Shown: positions 23,529 to 35,889 of the stretch, piece by piece
Layout of the letters: each line of letters begins with the position of its first letter
Position numbering within the stretch: position 1 is the stretch's first letter
Origin: Lycium barbarum
Lineage: Eukaryota > Streptophyta > Magnoliopsida > Solanales > Solanaceae
Reading direction: 5' to 3'
Assembly (NCBI RefSeq): GCF_019175385.1
Contig: NC_083338.1
Location: 93,951,777-94,015,776 of the forward strand
DNA length: 64,000 bases
Notes under the pieces: model-generated
Databases searched by the model: none
Seen by the model: the letters and a program-made list of their open reading frames with translations, nothing else
Told to the model about the DNA's origin: nothing
Translations under genes and position numbers: made by a program

Positions 23529-24558
23529 TCTCCCCGGCCATATAAGCGAGGGGTTCTATAATAGCCATACATAGGCACATATACATAAAAGCCCATAAGT
23601 ATCTTTAGCATCATTACTATCTTCGTTCATTACATCTATCCCTAGAGGATTTACTCATCATAGGAGGAATTTAGTACAATCGTAACATATCAAGAATTAT
23701 GAGCTTAGTAGCTCTTAAAGATAGAATCATTTGGAGGACATCATAGGCTTATAGAAGATTAGATATTTGGCTAAGGAACCATGCCTTATGAAAGAAGAGT
23801 TAGCCTTACATACCTTTCTGTTCAACTATTCTATCACTTGCACATTCTCCTTCAATGCTCACGTTTCTACCTTCATTAGAGTTATACACTCATTAGAAAA
23901 TCGATAGCTTAACATACATGACTAAAGCTAGAGAAAATTGGACATCATCTCCTTTATTTATACGACTTCCTCCATATCATATATCAACTCCCAAAAATCA
24001 ATAATAACATTCACAACATCATAACAATGGTCTTTATTCACCTACATTATCCTTACTTCTCAATTCACTTCCAATCATCCATATCCATGGTCATAGCACA
24101 CTATTACATTAGCTCATATACAATGTTTATCCCATGTTCTCAATATCATTTATAACATGATTATAATCATAACATATCAAGAATCATTACTCAACCCAAG
24201 CTACTACTAACAAACATCACTATTCTCACATTCAAGACCCATTTTCTATATTCTTCTACAATCCAAGTCTTTCAATGTCTCAATACCTTAAAAAACATGG
24301 AAATATCATAAAGCTTACTTTAGATGGTGTTGGAATGAACCTTGAGTGGAATACTTCACTTGAACCAAAACCGTAGTTCACCTCCAGTGGAATCTTTTGT
24401 GGTCCTCTAACCCTTGGAAGCTTTCTAACACATGAACACTTGATTCTAGTCTTTGATCTTTGTGTTCTCTTGGAATTGAATGGAATATGCTTAGAGAAGG
24501 GTTTTGAGCTCTCAATACTTGTAGAAGATGAAAAATGAAGTAAAAGAACCCAAGTCAT

Positions 24559-24567
24559 CTATTTATA
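24559..24567 (-). promoter_or_regulatory. TATA box in the 3' LTR of B
   Basis: GTATAAATA on the minus strand, just downstream of the palindrome array 24596-24725. The same motif occurs in the partner LTR (33864-33872). Confidence 0.6.
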
Positions 24568-24595
24568 CAAAAACAAAAAATCAGCCCTTCGGGAC

Positions 24596-24725
24596 TTCCA
24601 CAAACACTTATACGGTCCGTATAACATTGTACGGCCCGTATAAGTGGTCGTGGTTCACCATCAGGAATACACCATCTCTGCTGGCTGTTATACGGTCCCT
24701 TATACTGACCGTATAAGTCGGTTGT
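24596..24725. repeat. U3 palindrome array (TTATACGGTCCGTATAA type), 3' LTR of B
   Basis: Perfect 17-nt palindrome TTATACGGTCCGTATAA, then GTACGGCCCGTATAAG and two weaker copies. A 19-bp stretch present in the partner LTR is missing here, with TTATA at the join. Confidence 0.85.
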
Positions 24726-25070
24726 ATAACCCCTTTTTCCCGAAATGATCTCCGTCGTTCATTTGATCTTCAATCCTCATGGAACCTTCTTAACACTTGT
24801 TTATCACCTCATTAACAATATAAGGGATGTTATAACTCTTCTCCAAAACATCATTAAGTCATCATTGACTTGTTACTCGTAAATCCTTTCTGATACACAT
24901 CGTATGCCTTACCCTCTCTTGGCAAACTTTCTCCTCTTACTCCGAATGTCTTTGCAAATCTCAATTAGGGTCATCAAATGTAATTTCTCACTTATTGCAA
25001 CACCTTATACTTCGTGCCATTCGTTAGTCTATTCACTGTGCATTAACGGAAAAATATTCCGAGGTGTAAC

Positions 25071-25083
25071 ATTCTTCCCCCCT
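25071..25083 (-). other. Polypurine tract of element B
   Basis: The minus strand reads AAGGGGGGAAGAA next to the 3' LTR, as in element A. Confidence 0.9.
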
Positions 25084-25274
25084 TAAGAACATTCGTCCTC
25101 GAATTTTAAGTCCTTAGGGATTCTATAAAAACATCGCCAGAGTTTCTCCTGTAACATGGAACTACCATCCTATCACAACAGCCCATAATAACAATGCCTC
25201 ACAGGGCCACAACATCAAAGCAATAAAGTTCGGCCATACACGACCCATATGCATAAAAAGGAAACATACATACC

Positions 25275-25773
25275 TCATGATCTTGACGTTTCATCTTGGA
25301 TCTCTTCTAGGGGCTGAAATATGTGCGGGTACTTGGATTTCATATTTCCTTCCGCTTCCCATGTCATTTCTTCTCGATTATTGTTTCTCCACAAAACCTT
25401 AACTGAGGCCACTCCTTTGTTTTCTAAGCCTCCGTACTTGCCTATCTAATATGGCAATGGGTACCTCTTCATAAGTCAACTTTTCTGTTACCTGAACATC
25501 GTTTACTGGAACGATCCTAGTAGGATTTCCAACACATTTATGAAGCATCGAAACATGGAAAACTAGGTGAGCTGACTCCAAATCAGGAGGTAGATCTAAT
25601 TCATAAGCCACTTTGCCTGCTTTGCGCACAATCTCATAAGGCCCAATGTGTCGGGGACTAAGCTTCCCTTTTTTGCCAAATCTCATAACGCCCTTCATTG
25701 GTGACATTTTTTTTAAGAATACCCAATCTTTCACTTGAAATTCTAAGTCTCGTCGATCCCCTTTCTTGCTCAA
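25275..25773 (-). pseudogene. Integrase C-terminal remnant in element B (GPY/F and chromodomain-like tail)
   Basis: The minus-strand frame reads DLEFQVKDWVFLKKMSPMKG, GKLSPRHIGPYEIVRKAG and AYELDLPPDL, then PIAILDRQVRRLR. A frameshift follows, and then a tail with WRNNNREEMTWE ending at 25275. It corresponds to the last 160 or so residues of element A integrase. Nothing upstream of DLEF matches pol, so coding sequence was lost by deletion or replacement before about 25773. The remnant adjoins the polypurine tract and may persist because that end is needed for priming. Confidence 0.88.
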
Positions 25774-28700
25774 TAATGATATTAAGTCTTACATGGTTTG
25801 CAAATCTATCCCACTTTCTTTCTTCCATGTGACCATGATAATGGTATTGATTTAATCTGTAGAGTCTAAATAAATTCAATCCGAGATGTATTTTCATAGG
25901 TGTCCCTTGTCGACTCATTCAAGACTTCATAATTTTCGATAATTTCATAACCCTTTGGTAAGCGGTTGGAAATTCGCTATAATCACAATGATACAAATTG
26001 AAAGTTCCAAGGCGTAATATTCTTCTGGTAAAACCCCCTTTCATTCAATGATCCTATTGATTTTGTAAGTTGTCACACCCCAGGGCTACCGTAGGAAGCA
26101 TATAACATGTACTTATATCATATTCCAAGTAATTGTCCTATTTATCCTTAACGATAATCCCAACTCAACATTTCAACACAATTCACCATATATTTTCCTT
26201 CAACTGACTCGGAGTATCATGACCACACTATTCTTGTTTACCTCTTACTCCTCTTTTTAAGTAGCCACTTGGTTTCATTGGAGACGTATAAATACACGCA
26301 AGAATGACTTTTGTCTGGACCCGACTAGGGGCCATGACGGGTACCCGGGGCTAACCACCGAGCACCGCTCATACCATTACCCATCGTACTCATCAAGCAT
26401 TCATTCATTAATCTTATACTCAAGTCATAGGAAAAAAACCATTTTTCACTTCGAAACATAATTACCTTTATATACATAAGCCCTTCGGCTATCAAATTAA
26501 TGTACATACAATAAGGACATCGTGAGACCATACTACCCACACATACGCATCTACACATATACATGTATCCATATCCGTATACATATTCGTGTCCATATTC
26601 ATATCCATAGCATACTCGACCTTGAAGGTTCGGTGGTTTTCGCATACCCGACCACGATAAGGCTCGGTGTCATACATACCAAAACTCTTTTGTCTATCTG
26701 TAGTAACTTATCTCGTCATTCTCTCTTCCTTCCTTTATTTTTCCCTTGATTATCATATCTTATGTTCTACTATAGAAAACCTTAGGTCCCTTTCTTAATT
26801 ATCGCTTATAAATCGCAATATCATTAACAACCACTCTACCGTTAGTGTCTTTTCCTCTATTCTAATATAGCATCGCTATCTTTTACAATATCCCTTGAGT
26901 TATCTGCTCTCAATGTCACGTGGTTCAAGGTCTTCACGAATGATTTCCAGTACCGTCTCAGATACCTGCTCAATTCGTGTTCATTCATTTACTAGTTATT
27001 AGACTCATTTCTGCGTAACTCTCACTTTTTGTGTTAGAGTCTATATCTGTCACATCTTAGGGTCCATCGTTTCAATCTCTACACTTTTATTCTCTTTACT
27101 CGCTTCCGCCCTTTAAGGGTTTTACGTGTACCATTCTCAAATCCGTGCCTCACCTTCAAATCTTGAATTCATATATCCCTTACTATACTACATCTTATTC
27201 ATGCCGTTTCCCATAATTTATAGCTACGATAATTCATGTGTGAAGTCTTAACATACTCATCTTGCAGTTTTGTAATCAAGTAATACAACCGACATAGCAA
27301 TCCGAACAAGGATGTATTTTACTTAGCTCATCTGGTAGTTATGAGTCAATGTCTAAATATGCTCCAATTAACAACTTTTGTCCCATAGGGAGGCTCACAA
27401 TAGTAGTATGTCTAGTTATCCATACCATCCATGCAATGTCACTTGCCCTCTTCTTCGGTGCTTAAAGTTCACTTGTAACGTCATCTTTGTTTTCCAAGGT
27501 TTTAGTCTCATGCGCAACTAATACCCCTTATGACTCATACTCTTTTACTCTTGTATTGCACTCAACATTGATTTCGAAACCAATCATAATCATATTGTAT
27601 TTGTCGTTGATGATGGCTTTGCTCTATCGCTTTATCGTCGTACGGTAAACTCATAACTCATGGCCACCTTTTTCTTTTCAACTCATTACTTCATATACTT
27701 TACTCATTCTAACTTGGTATATGATATTCGTAGGAGATGCATCTTCCTTTTCTCATAATACTACTACTTCTTAAGCACGCGTACTTCATATATTTCCTTT
27801 TCTTTCTATACCCGTACTTATTCCTTTACATTCTTTCCTCCTTAATTTATCTCATTACCTCCATTTTTATAATCAATCCTTTATTCCTCGCACAAGGAAT
27901 CCTATGCTTAACTCAGTACCGCTTTGTCCTTTAGAATATATTACCTCTATACAATCCGTTCTTCGCTTCCAAAACTTATTCTGTTCACTCTGATCATCCC
28001 TTCTCATCCTTATTATGCTAATCCTTCTCCTAACAATCATTCTATTTTGTTATTCATCTTTTCGTAGTATTGGTCTTTTACATCCAGCCAAAGATATCAC
28101 TCGTGATCTCGATTATACAAATCACCAACTGTTACTACTTTGCCATATTACTTTTCTCTAATTTCTTTTTGAAGTTGACTTCCCTTTTTGTCATTGCTTG
28201 CTATCATTTCTGTCATTGAGGAACCTCTATGCTGGACTTTCCCTTAACAAGGTCTTATAAGCTTTCTCATATACTGCCCCATGACTCGCTTGTTGGTTTC
28301 ACACCTGCATTCACTCTTTATTCATATAGAACATGTCACATCTTTAGTCGTTTCCTCGCTATACTTTGTATTACAGTTCTTGTTACGTTCTCATTATACC
28401 CTGATCATAATCAACTCTATAGAGTGAAAATTCTTGATCTCATTTGCAATCCCGCTTATGAAATAGAATAAACCTCGTGAAGTAAGCATACTTAACCTGT
28501 TACTCTTTCTGATCAGCCCTATTACACTTACCACATAAGTTATCTCACCAATGTATTCACATTCATTATAACCCTTCATATTCGTACCTCTGTCTCCGTG
28601 ATGCTATTACTTTATTTTGCTAATAGACTTGTCGTATTTTACTTGTGCTCATCCATCCAATCAATACTTCAGTATCATACTCTATTGGAGTTACCCTTTC

Positions 28701-29565
28701 TCTTCTATGTCATGTTTTAGTACTACCAGTCTCCCTAATTTACTCTAGTATTTCTCTTTACCATATCAATGTCGATCTTATAATTACCGCTACTATCAAT
28801 TCAATAACATTTAACTCATCTCCTTTAAATTCTAGGAAAATTTCGACAGGGTTTCCTCTATATTTTTTTTTACTATCCAAAACCTGCACGCAGCAAATAC
28901 CAATAATGCCTCACCGAGCTAATATATACAAATGACATACCTCAGCCACACAGGGCTCCCAATTCCAAGTGAAAGTACAAAGATGTCGAAACTCACCTCA
29001 TATATCACACCTCGAGGTGTACCTGATCCTTTAGCGATCTGCCTTGTTGTACCTTCCTATTTACTTTCCCTTTCGTTCTTCAGCTTTACATCTCAATCAT
29101 ACCTCAATATTCTTACCTTACCCTACATGCATCTTTCGTACCGATGCTTACCTTTGTACTAATTCATTCAATTTGTTTAATTCACAAACTTATAACTGAA
29201 TTTTATCATTAAGAGATACATTTAAGCAGTTCCTCTGTTGGACTTACACTGACTTACCTCATGACAACCAATCAATGATCATATAAATACATATTCTGAT
29301 AACGTAGCCTCAACGAAGTGACTTACCTCTATAACTTCCAATATCATCACTCACTTCCTTCCGTCGATACTGTTCTTCTGCTGAAATCAAGGGTTAGTAT
29401 AAGGAATCTCATTTCCTATGACTTAGCTCTATCGCACGATCTTAGATATGAAAGAGGAGTAACCATCCTAAATGACCTGTAGCCTCCTGTTTATAAATAT
29501 GGCGCGCAACACATCATAAACAAGACTCTACAAGACACGGCTCATAGACACATCCTAGGACTGAA
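25774..29565 (-). other. Non-coding interior of element B
   Basis: About 3.8 kb, T- and C-rich on the plus strand. I find no recognisable protein on either strand, and frames are short and of low complexity. The right 0.8 kb matches the LTR I interior (20938-21540). An LTR-like piece occupies 26311-26690, and a TGTCACACCCC start-like motif lies at 26073. Confidence 0.65.
26311..26690 (-). repeat. LTR fragment inside element B
   Basis: Begins TGTCTGGACCCGACTAGGGG...GGGTACCCGGGGCTAACCACCGAGC, matching the outer end of LTR A, then switches to TACCCGACC...AAGGCTCGGTG blocks as in LTR B. It is a chimeric or degraded LTR end without TSD. Confidence 0.6.
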
Positions 29566-29569
29566 CTTA

Positions 29570-29583
29570 GCTCTGATACCACT
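29570..29583 (-). other. Primer-binding site of element B
   Basis: The minus strand reads AGTGGTATCAGAGC, a perfect TGGTATCAGAGC match to the initiator tRNA-Met 3' end, three bases from the 5' LTR. Confidence 0.92.
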
Positions 29584-30424
29584 TTTGTCACGACCCAATC
29601 GGAGGGCCGCGACGGGCACCCGATGCTAACCCACCCGGGCACCTCTTATCATACATTCATATTTACATCTAGGTGAGCCACATAGCTAAATCATACTTTC
29701 CATCCATTATTCATACTAATTCCATTGGGCAACAGTACATATATATCATCATCAATAACAATGCCCATATAGGTGTACATAAGCCGACGAGGCTAACAAA
29801 ATGATATCCAAAATATAAGCTCACAAGGCAAAATACATCTAACCATATACACATGTCTACGAGCCTCTAAAGAGAGTATGTCATATCATATAGGCGGGAC
29901 AGGACCCCGCCATGCCCATAAATATGTACACAAAAGAATAAATAACCAAAGCTGTAGCTCCGAATGAAATGGAGCTCCGCTATGTGGTCCCTGAGTAATA
30001 AAGCTACGGATCAAGCCTGCCTCCCTGGCCACCTGCGGGCATGACGCAGCATCCACAAAAAAAAGGACATCAATACGAAGAATGTACTGAGTATGTAAAG
30101 CATGATCAACATCATTATAGAAGCATAATAAGCAACATAAGAAATAGCATAAGATGAGAGGTAGTAGATCCAACGTCATAGACACTTACTTGCTTTTCAT
30201 AGGGACTTTCCATTTCTAACGCGTGCTTGTGTACATACATCCATATCCGTATACGTACTCATTTACATTTCGTATCCGTAATCATATTCATATACATATC
30301 ATTGACATAGCATACCCGACCACGAAGGTTCGGTGTTTCGCTTACCCGACCATGGCTAGGCTCGGTGATTATACATACCTGGCCCTACCAAGGCTCAGGG
30401 TTATCCGTACCCAACTGTAGTGGT

Positions 30425-30433
30425 GCGCGCGCG

Positions 30434-30483
<50 letters not shown>
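30425..30483. repeat. (GC)5(AT)24 microsatellite in the 5' LTR of B
   Basis: GCGCGCGCGC followed by an AT run of about 48 bp. The partner LTR has only about 20 bp of AT, so the expansion postdates insertion. Alternating GC/AT tracts can adopt Z-DNA or cruciform forms. Confidence 0.95.
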
Positions 30484-30485
<2 letters not shown>

Positions 30486-31605
30486 TACCCGGCCTTATAA
30501 GCTCGGGGTTCCATAATAGCCATACATAAGAACATATACATAAAATCCCATAAGTATCTTTAGCATCATTAATATCATTCTTCATTACATCTATCCCTAG
30601 AGGATTTACTCATCATAGGAGGAATTTAGTACAATCGTAACATATCGAGAATTATGAGCTTAGTAGCTCTTAAAGATAGAATCATTTGGAGGACATCATA
30701 GGCTTATAGAAGATTAGATATTTGGCCAAGGAACCTGTCACGACCCAGCTAGGGGCCGCGACGGGTACCCGGGGCTAGCCACCGAGCACCACTCGTCCTA
30801 CTACTCATCTTACTCATGTAATGATCTTTTATCAACTTTATACTCAAATTATAGGAAAATCATACCTTATATGGGAACATAAATACTTTATATACATTTT
30901 CCTCTCGGCCATCAAAATAATATATATACATAATAGCATCTCGTGAGACCATCTAACCCACACTGCGTATCTACGAGCCTCTACTGACATACTATACATA
31001 TAGATGGAACAAGACTCCGCCGTGCCCAAAATATACATATGCCAAAGGGAGAATCATAAGCACCTCCGAACAATGGAGTGCTCTCAATCAGCTGACAGCT
31101 ACTAAGAATCTGGATCACGCTCACCTCCCTGTCTACCTGTTGGCATGAACACAGCGTCCAAAGAAAACAGACGTCAGTACGAATATTTTACTGAGTATGA
31201 GAGGCATAAACAATGAAGCACGACAATGATATAAAGATGATATCAATATGAAACATCTGGATCTGACTGACAATCATAAGAGAAGTAATGCATGCTGTCT
31301 TACTCATACTCATCATTATATCATATATGCATAATGTATAGGCTGCCCGTCCATACTGTAACGGTGTGATAATCAATAACATTATCCCGTGTCCAGGCCT
31401 CCCGCGTCCGGGGTATTATCTCATGCCGCCCACTAGTGGTGTCTGCCCATGCCATCTGGCCATGGTGTGAGTATAGCTGCCCGCCTTGGCGGTGACTGCC
31501 CGGCCAAATAGGCGCGGTGTAATAGTGATATCATCATAACATGCTTATCATAATATGCTCATCTTATCATAATACATGCATAAGGCTCAAGATCAACTGT
31601 ACTTT

Positions 31606-31699
31606 ATCGGGGTGATGTAAGGTCGTGATCCCCCGATTTCATTATGGAGCAATCGTTGGCATTCTGCCTCACCTTGAAGGAATTAGCACATAAGGTGAG
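31606..31699 (-). other. Hairpin pair H1 + H2 in LTR A'
   Basis: H1 (31606-31637) ATCGGGG/CCCCGAT; H2 (31668-31699) CTCACCTT/AAGGTGAG. Confidence 0.65.
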
Positions 31700-32648
31700 T
31701 GTGAGCAATCAATAACATCCTCATCATAACATATCTCTTATCTTATATAGACATTTATAGATATAGGCTTTTAGCTTTTCGAAATACATGAACTCATGAA
31801 GAGGAGGGGAATACATGCTATAGGATTCATGCCATTGGAAAGAAAGGACTAGCCTCACATACCTTTGTCGTTTAGCTACGCTATCGTTCACTTTCTCTCC
31901 TTTAATGTCATGCCGCTACCTTCACGAAAGAATCCGTATTAACGTTAGTTAATCGACTAAGGGAATGCGTCGCTATTTCTAGAGAAAATTGGGAAGAACT
32001 TCCTTTATTTATACTACTTTTCCCATAATCTGTGTCAACTCCGAACGTTCACAACATCATCCACAATATTGCATTCAATAACCATCATTTATATACACTT
32101 ACCACATTCCACCATTTTTCTCAAATTTTCCCACAATTATCCTTGTAACTCATTATTGCGTTTTAGCGCATTTAATATTCGTTTCATGATATAAACATCA
32201 TTTATAACGTATTCATAATCACCACACATCAACATTCATGATTCAATCCAATTACCATTCCACCACTTGCACTATTCACCCATTTATGACCCATTTGCTA
32301 TGCCTTCCTATAATTCAAGCATTTTAACCTTCCAATACCTTAAACAACATGAAATGGTCATGAAACTTACCGTAGATGATGGTTGAACAAGTCTTGAGTT
32401 GAAATACTTCACTTTCACAAAACCCTAGTTTCACCTTCCATGGAATTTCTTGACGTAGATGATCCTTGATGTGTTTCTTACACTTGGTTTTTGTGGATTG
32501 ATGAAGTTGATCTTAAATTTTCACTTGGATTCTTGTATTGTAAGAGTTGGGAAGGTTCTAGAGAGATATTGGGTCGTGGAGAGAGAGAGTGAAATAAATT
32601 AAATGAACTTGGATCATTATTTTATAAATGCAAAAGCTGTCCCGACGC

Positions 32649-32896
32649 CATTATACGGTCCATTATACGGTCTGCATAAATTTATACGGTCCGTATAATT
32701 GACCGTAAAACTGCTCCAGTGGCTACCCTTTTCTGTGTCAACTTGACGGTACATTATACGGGCCGTATAATTTTATACGGTCCGTATAATCGACCGTAAA
32801 ATCCACCTTTCAGCAACTTCATTCTGTGACTCTTCTACGGTCCATTATACGGCCGTATAATATTATACGGTCCGTATAATCGACCGTATAACCCTT
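32649..32896. repeat. Three 90-bp units of TTATACGGTCCGTATAA palindromes in LTR A'
   Basis: TATACGGTCCGTATAAT starts at 32683, 32774 and 32864, giving periods of 91 and 90 bp. Each is preceded by a second palindrome (CATTATACGG...CCGTATAAT) and followed by GACCGTA. A TATA-like TTTATAAAATA lies just downstream (about 32618-32632, minus). Confidence 0.92.
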
Positions 32897-33863
32897 CAGT
32901 TCACTGAATCTCATTTCCATCACTTCGTTTGATCTCCGATCCTTATGGAACCTTCTTAACAATTGTTTAACACTTCGATACCTATCTAAGGGACGTTATC
33001 CCTCGTCAAAACATCGCCTACGCTGTGTCCTTTGTCAGCCTACTCACTGTACGCTAGTGGGAAAATTTTCCAAAGTGTAACAGAACCATGCCTTATGAAA
33101 GAAGGGTTAGCCTTACATACCTTTCCGTTCAACTATTCTATCACTTGCACATTCTCCTTCAATGCTCACGTTTCTATCTTCATTAGAGTTATACAATCAT
33201 TAGAAAATCGATAGCTTAACATACATGACTAAAGCTAGAGAAAATTGGACAACATCTCCTTTATTTATACGACTTCCTCCATATCATATATCAACTCCCA
33301 AACATCAATAATAACATTCACAACATCATAACAATGGTCTTTATTCACCTACATTATCCTTCTCAATTCACTTCCAATCATCCATATCCATGGTCATAGC
33401 ACACTATTACATTCGCTCATATACAATGTTTATCCCATGTTATCAATATCATTTATAACATGATTATAATCTTGACATATCAAGAATCATTACTCAACCC
33501 AAGCTACTACTCACAAACATCACTATTCTCACTTTCAAGACCCATTTTCTATATTCTTCTACAATCCAAGTCTTTCAATGTCTCAATACCTTAAACGACA
33601 TGAAAATACCATAAAGCTTACCTTAGATGGTGTAGGAATGAACCTTGAGTGGAAATACTTCACTTGAACCAAAACCCTAGTTCACCTCCAATGGAATCTT
33701 TTGTGGTCCTCTAACCGTTGGAAGCTTTCTAACACATGAACACTTGATTCTAGTCTTTGATCTTTGTGTTCCCTTGGACTTGAATGGAATATGGTTAGAG
33801 AAGGGTTTTGAGCTCTCAATACTTGTAGAAGATGAAAAATGAAGTAAAAGAACCTAAGTCATC

Positions 33864-33872
33864 TATTTATAC
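33864..33872 (-). promoter_or_regulatory. TATA box in the 5' LTR of B
   Basis: TATAAATAG on the minus strand, downstream of the array at 33908-34053. This would start the B transcript. Confidence 0.6.
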
Positions 33873-33907
33873 AAAAACTAAAAATCAGCCCGTCGGGACT
33901 TCCACGG

Positions 33908-34053
33908 ACACTTATACGGTCCGTATAACATTGTACGGCCCGTATAAGTGGTTGTGGTTCACTATCAGGCAGAGACCATCTTTGTTGGGTGTTATACGGA
34001 CCCTTATACGGACTGTATAATGTTATACAGACCGTATAAGTCGGTCGTATAAC
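33908..34053. repeat. U3 palindrome array, 5' LTR of B
   Basis: TTATACGGTCCGTATAA, GTACGGCCCGTATAAG, TTATACGGACTGTATAA and TTATACAGACCGTATAA: one palindrome more than the 3' LTR. Confidence 0.85.
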
Positions 34054-34399
34054 CCCTTTTTCCCGAAATGATCTCCGTCGTTCATTTGATCTTCAATCCT
34101 CATGGAATCTTCTTAACACATGTTTATCACATCATGAACAATATAGGGGACATTATATCTCTTCTCCAAAACATCATTAAGTCATCATTCACTTGTTACT
34201 CATAAATCCTTTCCGATACATATCGCATGCCTTGCCCTCTCCTGGCAAACTTTCTCCTCTTACTCCGAATGTCTTTGCAAATCTCAATTAGGGTCATCAA
34301 ATGTTATTTCTCACTTATTACAATACCGTATACTTCGTGCCCTTCGTTAGTCTATTCACCGTGCATTAACGGAAAAATTTTCCGAGGTGTAACACTTAG

Positions 34400-34943
34400 G
34401 AGGTAGATAATGGCGAATAAAAGCATTTGAGAACTCTCGCCAAACAGCTGGAGGGGCATTTTCTCCCCTAGACAACTCCCATGCCTGATACCACTGTATC
34501 GCAATATCTCGGAGTCTATATGAAGCCAATTCCACCGACTCAACCTCATCCGCGTGCGTAACCCTCAAGGTCCTCTGTATACCATCAATGAAATCCTAGG
34601 AGTCCATATTTTGCTTTACCACAGAAAACCCGGGAGGACCTAAGCCAAGGAAGGTCTTAACCCTCGAACTGCCAACCCTGTCCGCTGGGTCAACACCAAC
34701 TCCCTGCTGCCATGCCTAGACGGCGACTAATCTGGTCAACAACTGTACAGCATCCTGCACATCCTGGCCCGGTGCATCTGGCTGAGGAACTGGGGCAGGT
34801 GCTAGAGGCGGGGTATGCGATGTCTCAGACGGCCCGTCACTCTGAATCTTATCCTGAGCCCTCGTGGCCTGCTGAGTACTGCTAGTGGCCTCACCAGCCG
34901 CTCTCTTGCCCTTCTGGGCAGCTGTAGCTTTCTTGCAGGGCAT
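34400..34943 (-). pseudogene. gag: gag N-terminal part of element C (broken)
   Basis: Starts MPCKKATAAQKGKRAAG at 34943, then a Pro-rich stretch and a stop near 34716. It resumes with DEVESVELASYRLRDIAIQW and AFIRHYLPP up to the element B insertion at 34395-34399; the continuation is 22421-22623. Another stop lies near 34600. It is homologous to element A gag residues 55-110. CTTAG (34395-34399) is the B target duplication. Confidence 0.85.
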
Positions 34944-35126
34944 CGCTGAAATCAGAACAATTTATCAAAAAGCGAACGCTTAACACAGGGCTCTATCACA
35001 CAATCTAAGAGAGAAAAATGACATCATCCTAAATGTCCTGTAGCCGCCTGTTTATAAGCGTGGTGCACAACACGTCCATAAGTAAAACTCTACTAGACAC
35101 GGTCTGTAGACAACCCTAGGATAGAA

Positions 35127-35140
35127 CTGCTCTGATACCA
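35127..35140 (-). other. Primer-binding site of element C
   Basis: The minus strand reads TGGTATCAGAGCAG, a perfect initiator tRNA-Met complement, four bases from the LTR. Confidence 0.92.
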
Positions 35141-35144
35141 CTTC

Positions 35145-35257
35145 TGTCACGGCCCAAACCGATGAGTCGTGACGAGCATCTGACCTCTAGCGATCAAACT
35201 CCCTTATACTCATATCTGAATCTTACTAAACATCAAGGCCCCATAATGGCATAAACT
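35145..35257 (-). repeat. 5' LTR of element C, segment 1
   Basis: Starts TGTCACGGCCC at 35145. Interrupted after 113 bp by solo LTR D; AAACT at 35253-35257 is the TSD. Confidence 0.9.
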
Positions 35258-35889
35258 TGTCACACCCCAATTCTGATAGGGCATGATGGGCACCCAACTC
35301 TTACATAGAGCTGAGCGAACCCTCTGGCATTCACATAACGAAATTGGACATATATAAAAAAATTCGAAAATATAATAAAGTACTTTCCGTACAATCATAG
35401 AAATTCGCGAACGATACTCAATTAATCAAAAATCGAGTAAGTCAAACTGACGTATCGGCTTACATGGTCGCCTTACTCAACACATGACATCTCAACATAC
35501 TAACCACATGACACTGTCTGCAAAGTCTCTAAGAGTAAACACTTGAATCATATTAATCGGGACAGGGCCCCGACATACCCGTACACACACATGATAACCA
35601 TAATGACTCGGCACTGCTCTAGGAAGAAAATGGAGTTTGCCAATCCCAGCTGATAGCCAACCATCCTAGCTGAATACTTTTACCTGCAAAACAATCTGGG
35701 ACTGTGTGGCATGAACATAGCGCCCCCAGGCGAAGGGACGTCAGTACGAACAGTGTACCGAGTATGTAAGGCAACAGTAATCATATAGCATGAGATATAA
35801 GCCATAATGAAACTATGAGAAACCACTTGTAATATGAATAACCCCGAAGGCAGAGAATAACAATGTAAATAGCCCCGAAGGCAATGACT

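Larger units (their letters stand above)
22629..25070 (-). repeat. 3' LTR of element B
   Basis: TGTCACGACCC at 22629 to GAGGTGTAACA at 25070 (2,442 bp). It contains an (AT)10 run at 23509-23528 and a duplicated CCTGGCCCTACCAAG unit (near 23420-23475) that is single in the partner LTR. Confidence 0.93.
30736..33082 (-). mobile_element. Solo LTR A' with TSD GAACC
   Basis: TGTCACGACCC at 30736 to AAGTGTAACA at 33082. GAACC is duplicated at 30731-30735 and 33083-33087, and the uninterrupted partner LTR reads GGAACCATGCC at the same site. It resembles LTR A over most of its length but has TATACGG-type palindromes in U3. Confidence 0.95.
22629..34394 (-). mobile_element. Non-autonomous LTR retrotransposon B, inserted in gag of element C
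   Basis: LTRs are 22629-25070 and 29586-34394 (the latter enlarged by solo LTR A'). There is a polypurine tract at 25071-25083 and an initiator-Met primer-binding site at 29570-29583. TSD: CTCAG (22624-22628) and CTTAG (34395-34399), one mismatch. The interior is 4.5 kb and lacks gag, protease, RT and RNase H; only the C-terminal end of integrase remains. It therefore resembles a LARD-type derivative of a Tekay element that needed proteins from another copy. Confidence 0.9.
29586..34394 (-). repeat. 5' LTR of element B, interrupted by solo LTR A'
   Basis: TGTCACGACCC at 29586 to GAGGTGTAACA at 34394. Removing 30736-33087 leaves about 2,457 bp, matching its 2,442-bp partner. Confidence 0.93.

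Noticed and set aside
32649..32896. Centromeric or satellite tandem repeat
   Set aside because: Only three 90-bp units, confined to the U3 part of one solo LTR.
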